From Alisma plantago-aquatica (Eukaryota; Streptophyta; Magnoliopsida; Alismatales; Alismataceae): a stretch of 64,000 nucleotides of DNA. Shown piece after piece: positions 22,567 to 34,489 of the stretch. The number at the start of each line of letters is the position of its first letter. Position 1 is the first letter of the stretch. Position numbers and translations under genes: made by a program. Below the pieces are notes generated by a model that saw only the letters and a program-made list of their open reading frames with translations, did not search any database and had not been told where the DNA came from. The stretch is from positions 1,125,939,244-1,126,003,243 of the forward strand of contig OY856412.1 in the NCBI GenBank assembly GCA_963693085.1, in the 5' to 3' direction.

Positions 22567-24372
22567 TGACCGGCCTAAATCACGCGTCCTAAAATTGGAG
22601 GCGGATTTGAGGTAGTCGAGCTTTAACATTTATAAACCTGAATCCTTCTAGGCCCCCGCAACTTTGCTTACTGGGTCGAAGTAGATATACAGGGTCGAAC
22701 ACAGGGACAAGGGGGGGTAGTGTTGACAACCCAGAATCGACACGCTACACTCCGACAGGTATAAAGGGATGATAAATTCCCTAGGAGGGAAGCATAAAGA
22801 TGTCACGAACAAAACAAGAAAACTATCTCCAAGTGGAGTTACTAGAAAGATTTAAGGTTTTAAGCATTTAGCAGTTTTTAGGGGTTTTCATGCAATAGAA
22901 ACAGAAGGATATACTTGGAGCTAAGGCAAGGTACGAAGGATAGAACTGCGGTAAAACAAGCGGCTGTAGAACTAGTCCTGTACCCCTCCTCTCGAAGCGG
23001 GCACCTCTAACAAGGCATCGGTTCCACTCTCGGGGTCACTGGACTCAAATTAGAGTGGAAAGGTAACTAAAGCAACTCTGTTCCGGGCACTCTCATACTC
23101 CAGAATCGGACCAAACACTAGAGCCACAACACAACTCTCGAAGTTGTTGCGAAGGGAAAACACGATTCGGTAGCTAAGCGAAACGCGATCCAAAACATGC
23201 AAGCTAGAGTTAGGATATCAAACATAGCAGTCATCCAACATATTACACCAAGCATAAAGCAGCAAGCAATTAAGCATTTCCATTCCTTTAAGCATTCAGA
23301 GGTCTTAATTACAATGCATAAGTAAAAGGAATTAAATGACAGAAATAAAGATATGTGTCGCCTTCTTGATGTAGAAGGACGAAAGGCTACAATAACCATC
23401 CCGCCTGATATCGGACAGGGGCCTAGCCCGATACAGCCGTGTCGGGCGGCACACACTCTCGGGCAGCGTGCTGTGGTGGGAGACTGCATCGCTCAAGGAC
23501 CTGGCCGATATTCTCAAGTCGGGCGACACGCATGACGGGCGGAGCATATCGGGTTCGATATCGTGTCAGGCATGGAGCTGCTTATTTTACTATCGGGTAC
23601 TCGTGTCGCGCATCTACATCGGCCGATACCGGCTCTCAGTGTCACCCGGTACAGTCTTAGGTGAACCAGTCCCCTCCATCTCGGGATGAGGAAGAGCTCA
23701 CCTAGTGTCACCCAGTATGACACTGGAGCACGATACGCCTGCTCTCGCAGCTTCCTCCAAAGATCACCCGACTCTTGGACTGCCCAAGCTTGTCCGAACT
23801 CTCCGAACTGTCAGAACTATCTTTTCGTCTCCCTGTAGCTGCTATTTATAGGCAGCGGTTGGGGGAACTTATGGTGCTTGAAGCGCCATGTGCCCTCCTT
23901 ATTTGCGGGTCGGGAGACGGACGATACTTGTATTTGCACGGCACAGGGGTATCGGCTATCGGTCACGTGACGGGAGGGTGCCGGCCGGTGGGTGGCTGTG
24001 TCACCTGACAAGCTGGGTTGTTGGGCGAGCTTGGCTCCCTGTCGGGTAAGAAAATGTATCATCCGTCAGCTTCTTCTCGCACGACACCCCTTCTCGCGCA
24101 TCATGGAGTCCCTTTACCCCGTCGGGCAGAGGTGATATCGGGCGTCAGGAAGGCCGGAAGAGACTTAGACTTATTTGTGGGCCGGGATGGCCTTATTGGT
24201 GCTAAATGGGCCAAAATAGGAGGAAAACTCTGCAAAAGATGGAAATATTGGTTTGAGAGCATCGCTTGGCCAATTATTGCGAAAGTGCATATAAAAGAGA
24301 GGAAAATAGCAGAAAAGGGCAGTTTTGATAACAGAATAAAGGCCAAAAATATCACAAAATTTGGTGTTATCA
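22567..24372 (-). repeat. Tat-type element 1, 5' LTR (right copy)
   Basis: 1,806 bp, the partner of 13589-15410. It starts the element on the minus strand at 24372 (TGATAACACC) and ends at 22567 (GGCCGGTCA). Its differences from the partner are scattered substitutions and one deletion of about 16 bp, and several are C-to-T or G-to-A at CpG sites. Confidence 0.88.
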
Positions 24373-24589
24373 GTTATATAACTTGAACCCTTAAATATCA
24401 TTATTGACTTCATTTCTTCATCGTATGTTGATTCCTTTTTCATTCCCGAATTTCCTTTCAATTAGTTGATGAAATTACCATAAGAATAACAACAAATTTC
24501 GAAGGTGTGTAGCTTGAAGATGATGATGCCATCTTAGCACACACCTCAATTAATATCTTGAGTAAACGGTTTGCAATGTTGATGACCAA

Positions 24590-25280
24590 AAGGTCTCAAG
24601 ACCGTTTGAGAGAAAATGGTCTCAAGACCGTTTGAGGTTAAACGGTCTCAAGACCATTTGGGGTTAATTGCTGATGTGAATGATGAAGATCCAATGGCTC
24701 AAATTGATTTAATTATAATGGATTCAAGAATGGATGATCCATTGATTACAAACCCTAATCGAGTTGATTGGTTGAAACCCTTATTAGATTGGGTTGATTT
24801 CTATGTTGAATGGCCCAAACGGTCTCAAGACCGATTGAGACCAAATGGTCTAAAGACCATTTGGAGTTCAAGGGCTATGATGGATGGTTCGAGATCCAAG
24901 GGCTATAACTTCATGTATTTCAATGGTCCAATTGATTGATTGAAGGAAACCCTAGATGACCCTTTCAGTTTCAAGGTGGTTTGGACCAAATGGCCTTGAG
25001 ACCATTTGGAGAGAAAACGGTCTCAAACTGTTTGATGTTCAATCAGTTTCAATGATGAGTTGCTCATGTGATTTCAAACCGTTTGGAGTTAATTAATTTT
25101 TAATTCAAACAGTCTCAAACCGTTTAGAGTTTTTGAGATTAAGATCTTTTAAGGTCTAACGGTGTTCAGACTGTTTGGAAGTGCAATTGATTCAAAGACT
25201 GTTTGAAGGTCAAAATACTTCATGACCGTTTGAAGGTTTAGTACCTCAAGACCGTTTGAAGGTCTAATTGACTCAAACCA
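24590..25280. repeat. Palindrome array in LTR B
   Basis: Counterpart of the array at 4109-4890. Several half-sites have decayed by C-to-T or G-to-A changes, and the block is shorter (a 4530-4600-like section is missing), but paired ACGGTCT/AGACCGT motifs are still clear. Confidence 0.8.
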
Positions 25281-25614
25281 TGTAAGTACTATTAAACCCC
25301 ATGATTGTTAATGATGTATATCAAAGGTAATTACAATGGTGGTACCTTTAAGGTATTTAAGTGATTAATACCTTTTGAGTGGTTAACGTTTGATACTTAT
25401 GGAAGAAGTAACTCAATACACTATGCTAACCATAGATGTATGTACTTGAATGAAGGGTTGACCTAATATAATCAAGCTTGAAGTAATCAACATCCTAGAG
25501 AGGATGAGAGAGAGAGAGGAATTCATACATGTATAATAATCATGTAGTGGTTAAGCCTCAACACTCTCAACATGAATATAATATGTAATTAGGGTATGAT
25601 CCTTGATAAAGAGA

Positions 25615-26050
25615 TCATGAAACCCTAATTGAGAAGGTTGATGAGCCCTAACCCTAATTTAGGGCAATGCTAGGAGTAACCCTAATCTAGGATAATGATG
25701 TAAACCTATTCTAGGGTAATGATATGAGAAATCCCAATTCAGGGTAATATAATGAAAAACCCTAATTTTGGGTTAAGCTACATGAAACCCTAATCTAGGG
25801 AAAAGTTATAAGGAACCTTATTTCAAGATAATGAAGGTATGTGAAACCCTAATCCAGGGTGATGCTATGAAAGGCTATATGAAATCCAAACCCTAATATA
25901 GGGTGAAGGTATGTGAAACCCTAATTTTGGGGAAAAGTGCATGAAGCCCTAATCCTGGGCAATATGACGATAAGCTATAACCCTAGGTTTTGGGTAATGA
26001 GATGAGTATCCCTAATTGATATGAAATTTGGAAATCCTAACATTTATAAG
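25615..26050. repeat. Telobox-like degenerate tandem array in LTR B
   Basis: Counterpart of 5220-5660, with the same ACCCTAAT / TAGGGTAATG alternation and near-identical unit order. Confidence 0.75.
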
Positions 26051-27952
26051 GGAATTGTGATGCTACTCTTACATTGCTTAGTGCTAATATGTAATTGATA
26101 TAACTGTTATCATGTGTACTAACCCTGTAGATATCATGAGATTATGAGCATAGACAGGTATGAGCTATGATGTGTTATTTACTTGAAATTGTTTTATGGG
26201 CCTTGTGAGCCATTATATGTTTTGTTGCCTAGTAAGAGGTAACAAGAAATTAAATGGTCTTTGAGAGCCATGTCAGATGCTTGTGTAGCAAGTATCATGT
26301 TTACCTTGGTAAGATGTGCTGAAGGTGTTTAGTTACCTGATAAGTGGTAACAAGTGTTCTTTGATGAACTAAGGGTTTGAATACCCATTTTTCATAATCA
26401 TGATGATGAGATGTTAAGTGATGAGAATGCCCATGATGAGGTAAGGGATTGAGATCCCAATGCTCTATAAAGTTTTGAAAAGTACTTGATAGAAGTATTA
26501 TACATTCTTTGTAGCATTTGTTATAATAATTTATGTTGAAAACCTGACTGATGCTAAAAGAATATGGTAATGTACTTAATTAATCAAGTGAAATCTTATC
26601 ATGTAGAGCCCTCACCATAGATCCATCATCGTCAGTAGTTGGTGATGGTGAAATAGGTTTTTCCTACGGGATCTCCTGGAGGGCATACTGTTGAGTATGT
26701 GGGGGTTATGGGCATTAATATCCTTACGCCCTAATGGAGGAATTGATATGAGATAAACATTAAATCTCTCAATCCTTCATTATATATGTCGGGATGGATG
26801 TATCACTAATCTCCCGATGCTGGGATGGATGTATCACAAATCTCCCGATAATGTTTAATGCCAGATCGATGTGAGATAAACATGAGATCTCTCAATTGCG
26901 AAGAGAGTACAACTACCATTGTAACTCTATATCAAAGTGGGTAGTATACCCTGGAAAGCTATTTAGGAGAGACACAAGATGTCCTACATTTTGTCCTCAC
27001 ACTGACCGAGGAGGATGAGGTCATGGGAATCCCGCTCTTCCATTGACCTATGTATGGTACCGATTTTGATTTCACAATGGTCGGTTGGAGTATGAGCGAT
27101 ATACCTCATCTCCTTAGGGCTTAAGTATAATTGTAAAATGTAATCAGCCGTGTAGCATATTTGCTTAAGGTTGAATTATGAGAATCATTGGTTGATGTTA
27201 CCTTACATAGCATGTCTTAGATGGATAAATGATATACATGTTCTTCAATTCCTTATTGGATAAGTGACATGCTGCTTTATCAAGATATAGCTGAAATGAT
27301 TTGAATAAGAATATTGCTCTAATCTATTTAGACATTGATTTATCTGCTGATGAACATATATGATTCTTTTGCTCAGTTTTATTCTATTAATATGCAAGAA
27401 TAATATTTTTGGCAGAGAGTTATATCTCTCGCTGGGACAATTTCAATTGTCGCACTCCTATGGGATCCAACTTTTTAGGTAAATGTAGAAGAAGAGGCAG
27501 AAACCCTACTGTAGGGGAAGAGCAGCAATAACAACAGGGACAATAGTGATATTCCAGGTGGAGGCACTGGCTGTCGTGTTTTGTATAGAGAGTCCTATGT
27601 GTCATATATGTACTCTCAGGTCCTCGGAGTTAGTAGTTAGTACTTTTAATTAATCGATCTGAGATTTTGGCTTGACGCCTCGAGGTTTTTCTGTTGTCTA
27701 TGTATAGTTTTAACAAGGCAGTTGATGCTTGTAATCCTCAAGAAGAGACGGTACAGGATATGAAGTTATGAACCAGGATGTAAATGAAATACATTGGTTC
27801 TTGATAAAAGAGTTTTCCTTTGTTTGGATCTCTTTGTAAATGGTTTTAGATTTTAGTGATTTTTAGTAATTCTGATGCTTATGTTAATGATTGCTTCCAC
27901 AATTAATTACACTATGACGGTCTGATTTGGTGTCGGGTCGTCTCAGTTTAGT

Positions 27953-27970
27953 TGGTATCAGAGCTCTAGG
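27953..27970 (+). other. Primer-binding site, initiator tRNA-Met type, copy B
   Basis: TGGTATCAGAGCTCTAGG begins 7 bp after the LTR end at 27945. Its first 12 bases match the complement of the initiator tRNA-Met 3' end used by most plant LTR elements. Confidence 0.85.
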
Positions 27971-28080
27971 TTCGCCGAGTCTACAGATACATAGGATTAA
28001 GGCTGTTGAGTCTGTTCTAGTGTCTTCCTATTATCTGATAGTGTCTTCTACTCATATAGGAGGAGAAGAAGAACGTAAAG

Positions 28081-30172
28081 ATGTCTGGATCACACAAAGA
28101 ACATGCTACTGAGAGTAGCATTGCTGCACCAGGAAGAGGTGTAAGGGATCAGGATAGGGAGGAACCAGTACCTGAACATCCCTAGCTTAACCAAGCTGTA
28201 CTGGAAAACCTAGCCTTCCATGATCTATCTGGGTAGTTCATGGCAACCATGACACATATGGCAGATAGGATGCCACCACCTACACCTAGGGCACCAACCC
28301 ATAATGAAGGACAGGGAGCCGGCAAGACTTTTGAATGACTTCGTCGGGTTGGAGCCACAGATTATCTTGGTACAGCTGATCCAACAAATGCTGACTTGTG
28401 GTTGACTGAGTTGGAGAAGGCCTTTAGAATCCTCAATATCCCTGAAGTAGAGAAGGTGGGGCATGTAGTGTACCTTCGAAAAGGAAGTGCTGGCCACTGG
28501 TGGACAATAGAAGAGGGCAAGAGGCCAGGTGTTGAGATCGGATGGGAAGAATTCTGACGAGAATTCGTCAGTAGCTAATTCCACAAGATGTTTCTAGATG
28601 AGAATATCTCTTAGTTTGAGAGGTTACGGCAAGGACCAATGAACATTAGCGAGTATGAAGCTAAGTTCATGGAGCTTTTGTAGTTTTGTCTACATATGGC
28701 AGCTACTGATGAAGAGAGAATTCAGCATTTTGAGAAGGGGTTGAATGCTGAATTGTCTCCTCTTGTTTCTTCTTTAGAGAACAGGGAGAGGTTCGCCACC
28801 TTCGTGGAGTTCGTGAGATGGATAGAAAGAGAAGTGATTGAGAAGCATCAGACTAAGAGAAAGAAGGTGTACACATAGTTTCAAGGATAGAGGTCTGAGA
28901 GTTTTAAGAAACCGAGATTTTTTGCACCAATAGCACCACCAAGATTTAATACGCAGACGCAATGGACATCAAGTAGGGGTAGAGGCTATAGTTTACCGCC
29001 TGAGGGAGCCCACAGCTCAGCCTCAATGTCAGTAACAGGACCACCCAGGCCATAGAAGGAGACTAGTGGTTGTTTTATATGTAGAAAGATGTGGCATTTG
29101 ATGAAAGATTGTCGAGCTAGAGATGCAAGTGTGACTCAACCTCAGAGGCAGAGGCAGAGTCAACAAGGCTCTCAGAGATGATAGTTTTCAAGTGGCTCTA
29201 GAGGACATGGACAAGCATCTCAAGCTGGTTCGTCGGCACCCAACAGCCGAGCATAGGGTCAACAACAAGCAATGGTGAGATTCTATGCGATGAATCAACC
29301 CGAAGCAGTAGTGAACCCTCGAGTTGTGACAGGTTAGATGAAACTATATCATTTTGATATGTCTTCATCCTACTTTGTACCTATTTTGATTGATCCGAGT
29401 GATACGCATTCTTTTATCACGTGAGAAGTGATACTTGACTGCAATATGATGGTTAGTCGTAGAGCATATAGTCTGTTGTTAGAAACCCCTTTGCTGGGAT
29501 CTGCAGTGCTGCGGGAGGTGTGTTCTCCCTGCATTCTTTCCTTTTCTGAACATCGCATTCAGGTGGATCTTATACCACTTGAGATGCACATGGTTGATAT
29601 AATTCTTGGGATGGACACCCTAGAAAAGTATAAGGTTGTCTTGGATTGTGATTCCAAGCAAGTTGTGTTCGCAGATGACAGTGACACATGGATCTTTCAG
29701 GGAGATAGAAAGATTCTTCCAACCTGTCTTGTGTCAATTATGGTAGCTGAGAAGCTGATAAGATAAGGATGCTTTGCATTCTTGGCTCATGTGGTAGACA
29801 CCATAATAGAAAGTTCTAATCTTTCTGAAGTTCTGATTGTTAGGGAATTTGAAGATGTGTTTCCTGAGGAACTTCTAGGTGTTCCTCCACCATGAGAGAT
29901 TGATTTTAAGATTAATATAATTTTGGGCATGCAACCAATAGCACAAACACCATATAGAATGGCACATGATGAGATGGCAGAGCTCAAGAAACAACTGCAA
30001 GAGTTGCTTGAGAAAGGTTTTATCTGACCAGGTACTTCAGCATGGGGTGCTCTGATTCTCTTTGTTAAGAAGAAGGACAGATCGATGTGGTTATGAATTG
30101 ATTATAGACAGTTGAATAAAGTAACCATAAAGAACAAGTATCCTCTGCCAAGGATCAATGACCTATTTGATA
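28081..30172 (+). pseudogene. Chromovirus gag-protease-partial RT, copy B (broken and truncated)
   Basis: The ATG at 28081 starts MSGSHKEH. The gag core matches copy A closely. The knuckle reads CFICRKMWHLMKDC, with Trp in place of the glycine before His. The protease site is IDPSDTHSF. RT begins ([27 protein letters not shown]) and then stops abruptly at about 30172. In-frame stops are many: near 28182, 28231, 28336, 28555, 28876, 28888, 29182 and further. TAG 28876, 28888 and 29182 occupy the same codons as in copy A. At 9566-9590-equivalent codons copy B is intact ([12 protein letters not shown]) where A is not. Confidence 0.83.
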
Positions 30173-31784
30173 AGTCAACAGTCTACCTAGAAGCCAATGA
30201 GAGCCAGAAACTGAGATATCGCTTGAAGCCATGAAATCCAAGATGGACTCCATGTATATAAATAAAGTATGACTTTGGTTGATCCACCTATAGGGGTAAA
30301 ACCCATAGGGTACTTTTGGGTCTTCCAGAAGAAGGCTCACATGGAGGGTAATTTGGTTGTAAAGAGTTTCTAAAAAGATCAAGGTGTTGAACATGATGAA
30401 ATCTTTTCAGCAGTTACCAAGTATAAATCCATCAAGATAATGCTTGCTATTGTAGCTTAATGTGACTATGATATTTGGCATATGGATGTTAAAACCGCAT
30501 TCCTTAAATTGAATATTCTATAGGATGTGTACATGACACAGTCTAAAGGTTTTATAAATCCAATAATGCAAATAAAGTATGGAAAGTTGCATAGATCAAT
30601 CTTTGGATTGAAGCAAGCACCTTAGAATTTGATCTTCGATTTTACAAGATAGTCAAAGACTTTGAGTTGAGTTAGAATGAAGATGTCATGTGTGATTACA
30701 AGAATTTAGTGGGAGCATATATATATTCCACATATTGATGGGGAGTATCATCCTTATAGTACTAAATCTGGCAATGAAGTGCATTTTAAAAGGTTTTAGA
30801 GAAGCATCCTATGTGATAGGAATCAAGATCTCTAGATATAGATCAAGTGGGATTCTTGTCTTAGGAAAGAGAACATACTTTGGCTAGATGTTGAATGAGT
30901 TCAACATGGTGAGAGAGAACTTGTCCATGTTCTATGGAGTAAGTCTCTCAAGAGCCAAGTGTCCCAATTCTTATGTAGAATACAGAACACATGGATAGAT
31001 GCCATATGCATTCATAATCGGATATATCACATATGAACTCATCTCGTTATCTTGTATGTATTGGACATGACAAGAAAATATGAACTACTTATCTTGTATT
31101 TATTGAACATGAAAAGAATATACGAACTCATCATCTTGTACATATTGGACATGACAAGAAGAAGAAAAAAAGTCATCATCTTGTATGACAAGATGATTTA
31201 AATATCCAATTATGTCATATGTATGGGACAAGACGAATGGATATCTATCAAACTCTAGTAAGAGTTACTGGAAGACCATGAAGGACATCTTTGTGTACTT
31301 GTGAAGCACTAAAAGAATTATTTCTTTAGTTATGGTAATAAGGAAAAGTTGGGTGTAAAGAGTTACACCAATGCAAGATTCTGAAATGACAAAATTGTGT
31401 TTGACCTTGGAATAAGAATTGATTAATTCTACAATAAGAAGTTGAGTACCTTAGTGTTATGAACACTATAAAGGATATTGTATGGATCTAGAAGTTCATA
31501 TGGATGAACTCGTAGGAGGTTATGACAATAGATGACTCAGTAGTAATACTGTAACAACAATGGAGCTAATGGTTAGGCAAAGGAATCTCAGATAGCATAC
31601 TACAACACTTCCAAATAATACGAGTTGTTGTACAGTGAGGGGATGTGAAACATGAAATATACCGACTTGAAGCAAGTGTTGCTTACCCTCTATAAAAGCA
31701 CTTGTGCAGTAGAAAGTGATGGACATGTAAAGATCACCTGGAATATGATTCATGGGTGATTTCCTCTATGTGCACGTGGGAGTT
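30173..31784 (+). pseudogene. Copia 1 pol remnant (RT and RNase H)
   Basis: Ty1/copia pol, heavily decayed. RT blocks read through stops: [20 protein letters not shown] at about 30220-30290, PIGYFWVFQKK, YDIWHMDVKTAFLKL near 30475, DVYMTQSKGF, RSIFGLKQAP near 30600, and ASYVIGIKISRYRSSGILVLG near 30810-30870. RNase H traces (TEAEY-like EVEYLSVMNTIKDIVWI) occur near 31440-31500, and the terminal GDVK block near 31650. Gag, protease and integrase are absent because the element begins abruptly at the junction with the chromovirus. A purine-rich GTGGGAG tract precedes the 3' LTR. Confidence 0.8.
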
Positions 31785-33898
31785 TGTTGGTATAGTATGC
31801 CCAGAGAGCCAATCATTTGATCATTACGATGAGGCATTAGATACCTGATTTGATAATAATAAAGGTAATTCTATCTATTATGTTTATCTCAGTCAAGATA
31901 TGATGACACGTACATGATATATGTATAAAGAATAATGAGATTCGATGACATATGCTTTCAAGTACGTGACTTGAACAATGAGACCATATGTATGATAAGA
32001 GTACATACATTCTTATTATGTCCCTACTCAAATATTATTATGGAATAAAAATAGAAAAAAATAATACATAAGACTAGAGTGTGTTGACTGATGATAGAGT
32101 CTCATTAGTTATGATATATGATATCAAGTCAAGCACACATATATATGTTAGAGAACAATATATCGGACATACCCCCCATGAGAGTGATACATGGATACCA
32201 TGGAATGGTAGTCACAATCGTCTCTCATAGTGATAGTGGTGATAGTGGTTCTTAGACCTAAAATCACTGCACTCATCACATGTGATTGGGTACACTTTGA
32301 CATCATCAAACACAGTCCTAAAACATGGGTTGTGTATAACGTTGATGATTGGGTGACTTTGACACATGGGGATAGACTTTGACTGATAGAGATGGGATTT
32401 GTCCCTCCTACAAGGAGTATGATATCTAGGGCCCCTTGATAAGAGAGATTGAGAATAGTATTGCCATACTCATGTGATTAAATATATGATATGTGAACTC
32501 AAATGCATCTCAGACAGTCTACTCTAAGTCGAAGAACATGGATTGAATGTTGAAGAGGATGACGGTCCATGCCTCGAGTTCAATATGGATGTCAACGACA
32601 AAGGTACTATACGATCACTATAACACTAATCACATATTGTAGGTTGAAGTTGTTCTCCAATTTTTTGAGTTACTTGGGTAGAAATGATGAGTTACTAGAT
32701 TCCTCTCATTGATTTTGATGTCATAAGTTGTTATGAACATTCACTGCTAACATAAATTGGAACCTGTAGGGTCACACATATAGGATACCCCTGGAAGAGA
32801 AGACTATCCATGAATGATGTATAGATTGATAGCAAAGGTGTTTAGGTACTCAATTAAACATACAATTGACTGACTGGACTTGAAATTATCAAGTTCAAAT
32901 GTTGAACTAGTTGGTTAGAGTGTCAGGACTGCCAACCTACCGGTTCACCTAGGTGAGCCGATCGGCTGGTGTGAGCCAACCGACCAGTTCACTTGGTGAA
33001 CCGGGCACCTCAAAGTCCTGCCAACTGAGGAAATTGGGATTTTCCCAGTTGGAAGAAAACGTTCATGTTTCACTTGTTCAATTCGATTGGAATAAGGATT
33101 AATCTTTGAATTAATTGGAAATGATTGAAGAAAGTCAATTGCAGGCAAGTTTGGGAAGTGAAATGACCAGTTCACACTCCCAACTGACTGGTTCACTAGT
33201 GAATCGATTGGCTCACCTTGCCAAATGACCATTTCAGTTATGAAATGATCGGTTCGCCTACCACAGTACAAACTATTCATGAAATTTCTAGATCCTTCTT
33301 CTCCTGAACAGACTGGGAACACTGACCCTGCCCTCTACTACAAATAGAGGGGTATTAGGGGCTTCTCAAAACACACAACTTAGAACATCAGTTTCTCTAC
33401 AAAGTTGTTGTCCTCACTGGTTTTGGTAATCGGGAGAGCTCAAGCAAGTGCTACCTGACTAGGGAGGCACAACTAGGGAAAAATAACTGAAGAAAAGTAG
33501 TCTGAGTTTTGGAGAGTAGGTTGGTGCTAGTATGCCAACAAGAGGGTCATCTCCTTCCTACCAGTTCTTCTAGAATGGAAGGAGTTCCAAGTGGTCTGTG
33601 TGGACTAACTACAGAGGCATGAGATGTCTTCCACTCAGGAGGACACATCAACCGCAGTCCGTGGTGGAGGCCAGAGTCCATGGCGAAGACCAGGAGCTGC
33701 ATAGACACCATCCAAGACATGGCATTGAAGACCACACATGGATGTGAGGTATTGTCAATGGGCAAGCCCCAGGACTAGGTATATCTCGCTAAAACTATCC
33801 TTCCCATTATATAGTCATTGAGGTGAACTTTTATTATGGGTTAATGGCCAGTAAAATTTTTGTTTTTGCTGCCTACTCTGAGGCCATAAAACCCAACA
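31785..33898 (+). repeat. Copia 1 3' LTR
   Basis: 2,114 bp starting TGTTGGTATAG and ending AAACCCAACA, the same family as copia 2 and copia 3 on the minus strand. The start follows the polypurine tract. A palindrome-rich block at 32935-33250 (ACCGGTTCAC, GATCGGTT, AACCGACCAGTT-like) lies just upstream of a TATA-like CTACAAATAGAGG near 33337. Confidence 0.8.
32935..33260. repeat. Inverted-motif block in copia 1 LTR
   Basis: Several GATCGGTT / AACCGACC / ACCAGTTCACTTGGTGAACC-type half-sites in both orientations. The same kind of block is at 59700-60110 in copia 3, and more decayed at 50460-50720 in copia 2. Confidence 0.65.
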
Positions 33899-34489
33899 TA
33901 TATATCTTGTCATTTGCTTTGAGAAGCAACCAACAATAGGAAAAAAATGCGACCTATTTTTTCTCAACTGCTCCTCAGTTGGTCAACCGTGGCGATTGTC
34001 TTTAACAAACCAATGCTAAAGAGTACACAATCAGTTTCTCTTGAAAAAAAAACTAACAAAATATGTCATATCTATAGTAGTGAGGGGTAATCTGTGAATA
34101 ATGTGAATTGGAGTTTTGATCAAAATCTAGCTATTTCCAACGGTCCTAAAACATGGGTTTGTCATGTGCAACATATATCAAGGTAATAACATTTCAAAAT
34201 ATTAATAAGAGGCATAACCTTAGGTTGATTGCCAAACTTAAGGAAAGAGTGAATGAGCTAGTTAAGAAAGAGATCAACAAGTTTAAGATCAAAATTATGC
34301 ATTTATTCATAAAGATAAGCATTTATCTATTACATTCACTCTATTTCCTAAAAAGTAAAAAGGTTACAAATTACAAGATAAAAGTCTTAATAAGCAATTT
34401 TTTTACTCTAAATGCAAGAAACATGGAAGATAAACATGCATGCATAAAAGAAAGATAAAGGAAAGCAAAAGCCAAAAATGATAGAAGAT
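33899..34489. other. AT-rich flank right of copia 1, no gene seen
   Basis: No supported coding. It may be the 3' end of the minus-strand locus to the right. A candidate right-hand target duplication for copia 1 (TATAT, 33899-33903) cannot be tested because the left end is lost. Confidence 0.35.

Larger units (their letters stand above)
13589..24372 (-). mobile_element. Tat-type LTR retrotransposon without pol, carrying a Ulp1-like ORF
   Basis: A complete 10.8-kb insertion in LTR B. It begins TGACC, ends ...TTATCA (TG..CA) and is flanked by the 5-bp duplication GTTAT. The coding strand is minus. In its own direction: LTR 24372-22567, tRNA-Asp primer site, gag, a long second ORF (20463-16481), a non-coding tail, a polypurine tract and LTR 15410-13589. 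No protease, RT, RNase H or integrase motif is visible in the 7.2-kb internal part, so it must have relied on another element for replication. The tRNA-Asp primer and gag style point to the Tat/Athila branch of Ty3/gypsy. Confidence 0.88.
12379..27945 (+). repeat. Chromovirus LTR B, split by the Tat-type insertion
   Basis: The LTR is in two pieces, 12379-13588 and 24378-27945, together about 4.78 kb. GTTAT is repeated at the break (13584-13588 and 24373-24377). Piece one parallels LTR A from its start, and piece two resumes at the same point and ends ...GTCTCA. LTR B is at once the 3' LTR of internal region A and the 5' LTR of internal region B. Confidence 0.87.
2699..30172 (+). mobile_element. 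Tekay/Del-type chromovirus, tandem LTR-internal-LTR-internal composite
   Basis: A Ty3/gypsy element in plus orientation. LTR A (2699-7546) and LTR B (12379-27945 with an insertion) both begin TGTAACATCCC. Both are followed after ...TCTCA by a primer-binding site and by a gag starting MSGSH. The first internal region has gag, protease, RT, RNase H, integrase with a GPY module and a chromodomain-like C-terminus, then a polypurine tract. The second internal region repeats gag, protease and the first part of RT, and is cut at about 30172. There is therefore no terminal third LTR and no testable target duplication. LTRs of about 4.8 kb are long. The clade call rests on the chromodomain, the initiator-Met primer site and the polyprotein style. 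Confidence 0.85.

Noticed and set aside
34153..34458. 101-codon plus-strand frame, Lys/Ile-rich
   Set aside because: AT-rich low-complexity sequence antisense to the tail of the broken transposon-protein ORF; no domain.
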